This document shows, piece after piece, positions 32,384 to 33,787 of a stretch of 33,787 nucleotides of DNA (position 1 is the stretch's first letter; each line of letters starts with the position of its first letter). Below the pieces are notes generated by a model that saw nothing but the letters and a program-made list of their open reading frames with translations, was not told the DNA's origin and did not search any database. The stretch comes from Bacteroidota bacterium (GTDB lineage Bacteria > Bacteroidota > Bacteroidia > JABDFU01): assembly GCA_013286805.1 (NCBI GenBank), contig JABDEY010000017.1:1-33787 (forward strand). The letters run 5' to 3'. Position numbers and translations under genes: made by a program.

Positions 32384-33787
32384 AGTATTTGAAGTTTTAT
32401 GAGTACGCTATAAACTGGGTACACCTTCGGTTAAACAAAAGGCAGTTCCTTATTTTTTCCAGCATGCTTGTTGGTCTGACGGCTGGGTTGTCGGCCATTT
32501 TGCTTAAATCTCTGGTACATTATATTCATGTGGTCCTGATGCATGATTATCATATACAGTTCCAGTATTACCTGTATGTGTTTTTTCCCCTTGCAGGTCT
32601 TCTGCTTTGTACCTGGTTTGTCAGGCGTTTCCTTCATGGGAAATTAGGCAGGGGCACATCTAATATTCTGCATGCCATTATTAAAAAGTCGGCCATCCTT
32701 CCCAAGGATCAGATGTATTCGCACATCGTATCAAGTGCTCTGACCGTTGGTTTTGGAGGTTCGGCCGGTCTGGAGTCGCCGATTGTTACAACTGGTTCCG
32801 CAATTGGCACTAATTATGCAAAAACCTATCACCTCACTTACAAAGACCGGGTGCTTTTGCTCGGAAGTGGTGCAGCGGCAGGTATAGCGGCTGCATTTAA
32901 CTCACCTATTGCCGGAGTTCTGTTTGCCCTTGAAGTGATATTGGCGGATGTAAGCATCTCTGCATTTATACCTTTGATTATTGCAGCAGCTGTTGGAGCA
33001 CTTTGTTCCAAGATTATTCTGCAGGAAGGCATCCTTCTTTCCTTCCATTATTTACAGCCTTTCAATTACCATTTCGTCCCCTATTATGCCATACTCGGGG
33101 CCCTTGCGGGTCTGGTATCGGTCTATTATGTACGGGTTTTTACAAGAATTGAAGATTTTATTCAGCCGGATAAAAGTAAAGTCTATCGAAAGGCCATACT
33201 CGGCGGGGTTGTGCTTGCTGTGCTCATCCTTTTGTTTCCCTCCCTTTTTGGAGAAGGATACAGCAGTATTAAGGCCTTGTCTGAAATGAAGGCAGATACC
33301 CTGCTTGACAATAGTTTATTCTCTGGTTTCAGTACAAACGAATGGTTTGTTCTGTTTTTTATTGGTGTAGTAATGATGGTAAAAGTAGTAGCGACCGCAG
33401 TTACCATTAGCTGTGGAGGTAACGGGGGAAATTTTGCGCCTTCACTTTTTGTCGGAGCTTACCTTGGGTATTTTTTTTCCCGTCTTATCAGCATGCTGGG
33501 CATTACACGGCTTCCGGAAGGCAACTTTACGATTGTAGCCATGTCGGGAATACTATCGGGTATATTTCATGCACCTTTGACTGCTATTTTCCTTATTGTG
33601 GAAATTACAGGAGGATATGAACTGATGATTCCGCTGATGATTGTTTCAGCGATCAGCTTTACCATTGTAAAATATTTTGAGCCACATTCCATGGACGCGA
33701 AAAAACTGGCCAGAAAAGGCCATGTGTTGACCCATAGCAAGGATAAGAGTATTCTGTCTTCGCTCAAAATTGCTGCCATCATTGAAA
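32380..33787 (+). CDS. ClC-family anion channel/transporter (cut by right edge)
   Basis: This frame starts at the ATG at 32380 and runs off the window after 469 residues. ClC landmarks are all there: GRGTSNILHAI (90-100, in place of GSGIP), GLESPIVTTGSAIG with gating glutamate E132, FNSPIAGVLFALEVI (173-187), GGNGGNFAPSLFVGA (GxFxP selectivity region) and HAPLTAIFLIVEITGGYEL. The proton-glutamate site of antiporters is valine (V186, just after E185), as in channel-type ClCs. The helix-R tyrosine position reads SMDAKKLARKG, with aspartate where SIY or SFY is usual. A linker (LTHSKDKSILSSLKIAAII) is beginning at the edge, so cytoplasmic CBS domains may follow. It is coupled to the MFS gene. Confidence 0.9.
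   Translation, partial: MKYLKFYEYAINWVHLRLNKRQFLIFSSMLVGLTAGLSAILLKSLVHYIHVVLMHDYHIQFQYYLYVFFPLAGLLLCTWFVRRFLHGKLGRGTSNILHAIIKKSAILPKDQMYSHIVSSALTVGFGGSAGLESPIVTTGSAIGTNYAKTYHLTYKDRVLLLGSGAAAGIAAAFNSPIAGVLFALEVILADVSISAFIPLIIAAAVGALCSKIILQEGILLSFHYLQPFNYHFVPYYAILGALAGLVSVYYVRVFTRIEDFIQPDKSKVYRKAILGGVVLAVLILLFPSLFGEGYSSIKALSEMKADTLLDNSLFSGFSTNEWFVLFFIGVVMMVKVVATAVTISCGGNGGNFAPSLFVGAYLGYFFSRLISMLGITRLPEGNFTIVAMSGILSGIFHAPLTAIFLIVEITGGYELMIPLMIVSAISFTIVKYFEPHSMDAKKLARKGHVLTHSKDKSILSSLKIAAIIE

Noticed and set aside
1-33787. tRNA, rRNA, insertion sequence, integrase, toxin-antitoxin or phage-defence genes
   Set aside because: I looked for cloverleaf ends, transposase-like proteins, terminal inverted repeats and defence motifs and saw none; every long frame is accounted for by ordinary envelope or metabolic families.

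Overview
This window looks like chromosomal DNA from a Bacteroidota organism, probably of the Chitinophagia/Sphingobacteriia/Flavobacteriia group. Several things point there: two secreted proteins with type IX secretion (T9SS) C-terminal sorting domains, CarboxypepD_reg-plus-plug outer-membrane receptors, a PepSY-like protein, many signal peptides ending in AxAQ, few Shine-Dalgarno sequences, and promoter boxes matching TAnnTTTG. I found no rRNA, tRNA, CRISPR array, insertion sequence or phage gene. There is no gap longer than 300 bases between genes.

Layout. (1) 1-2408, minus strand: the N-terminal part of a TonB-dependent receptor that runs off the left edge, then an orphan thioester-reductase-like protein and an SMR efflux protein that form a pair. 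(2) 2544-4055, plus strand: a DPM1/GtrB-like glycosyltransferase 2 and a small lipoprotein. (3) 4073-12503, minus strand, one tightly packed run read right to left: YncE-like propeller, response regulator, histidine kinase, PepSY-like protein, a second YncE-like propeller, an outer-membrane beta-barrel receptor and a PIG-V-like GT-C glycosyltransferase. (4) 12654-15461: two divergent T9SS cargo genes, a seven-repeat GloVer protein and an AcpA/phospholipase-C-type phosphoesterase. (5) 15609-23493, plus strand: a phosphoethanolamine-transferase-like membrane enzyme, then a beta-oxidation set (thiolase, FadB/FadJ-type bifunctional enzyme, alpha-methylacyl-CoA racemase, long-chain-type acyl-CoA dehydrogenase). 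(6) 23533-27614, minus strand: a fatty-acid desaturase and a compact cassette TM2 - DUF2752 - DUF4870 - M48 protease - beta-barrel protein, with 4-bp overlaps at three of its four junctions. (7) 27675-33787, plus strand: a beta-barrel protein, an M1 aminopeptidase with a helical-repeat tail, an MFS transporter and a ClC-type anion channel cut by the right edge.

How the genes may work together. Region 3 reads as an envelope-sensing and uptake unit: a two-component system is embedded between two paralogous periplasmic propellers and precedes an outer-membrane receptor. Region 5 reads as lipid metabolism; the racemase and the long-chain dehydrogenase suggest chain-shortening of methyl-branched or bulky acyl-CoAs. 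Region 6 is the best candidate for an undescribed system: three small membrane proteins of unclear role are translationally coupled to a membrane-anchored metalloprotease and an outer-membrane barrel, which suggests an envelope quality-control or assembly module. These functional links are inferences from gene order. Family assignments rest on motifs read by eye.
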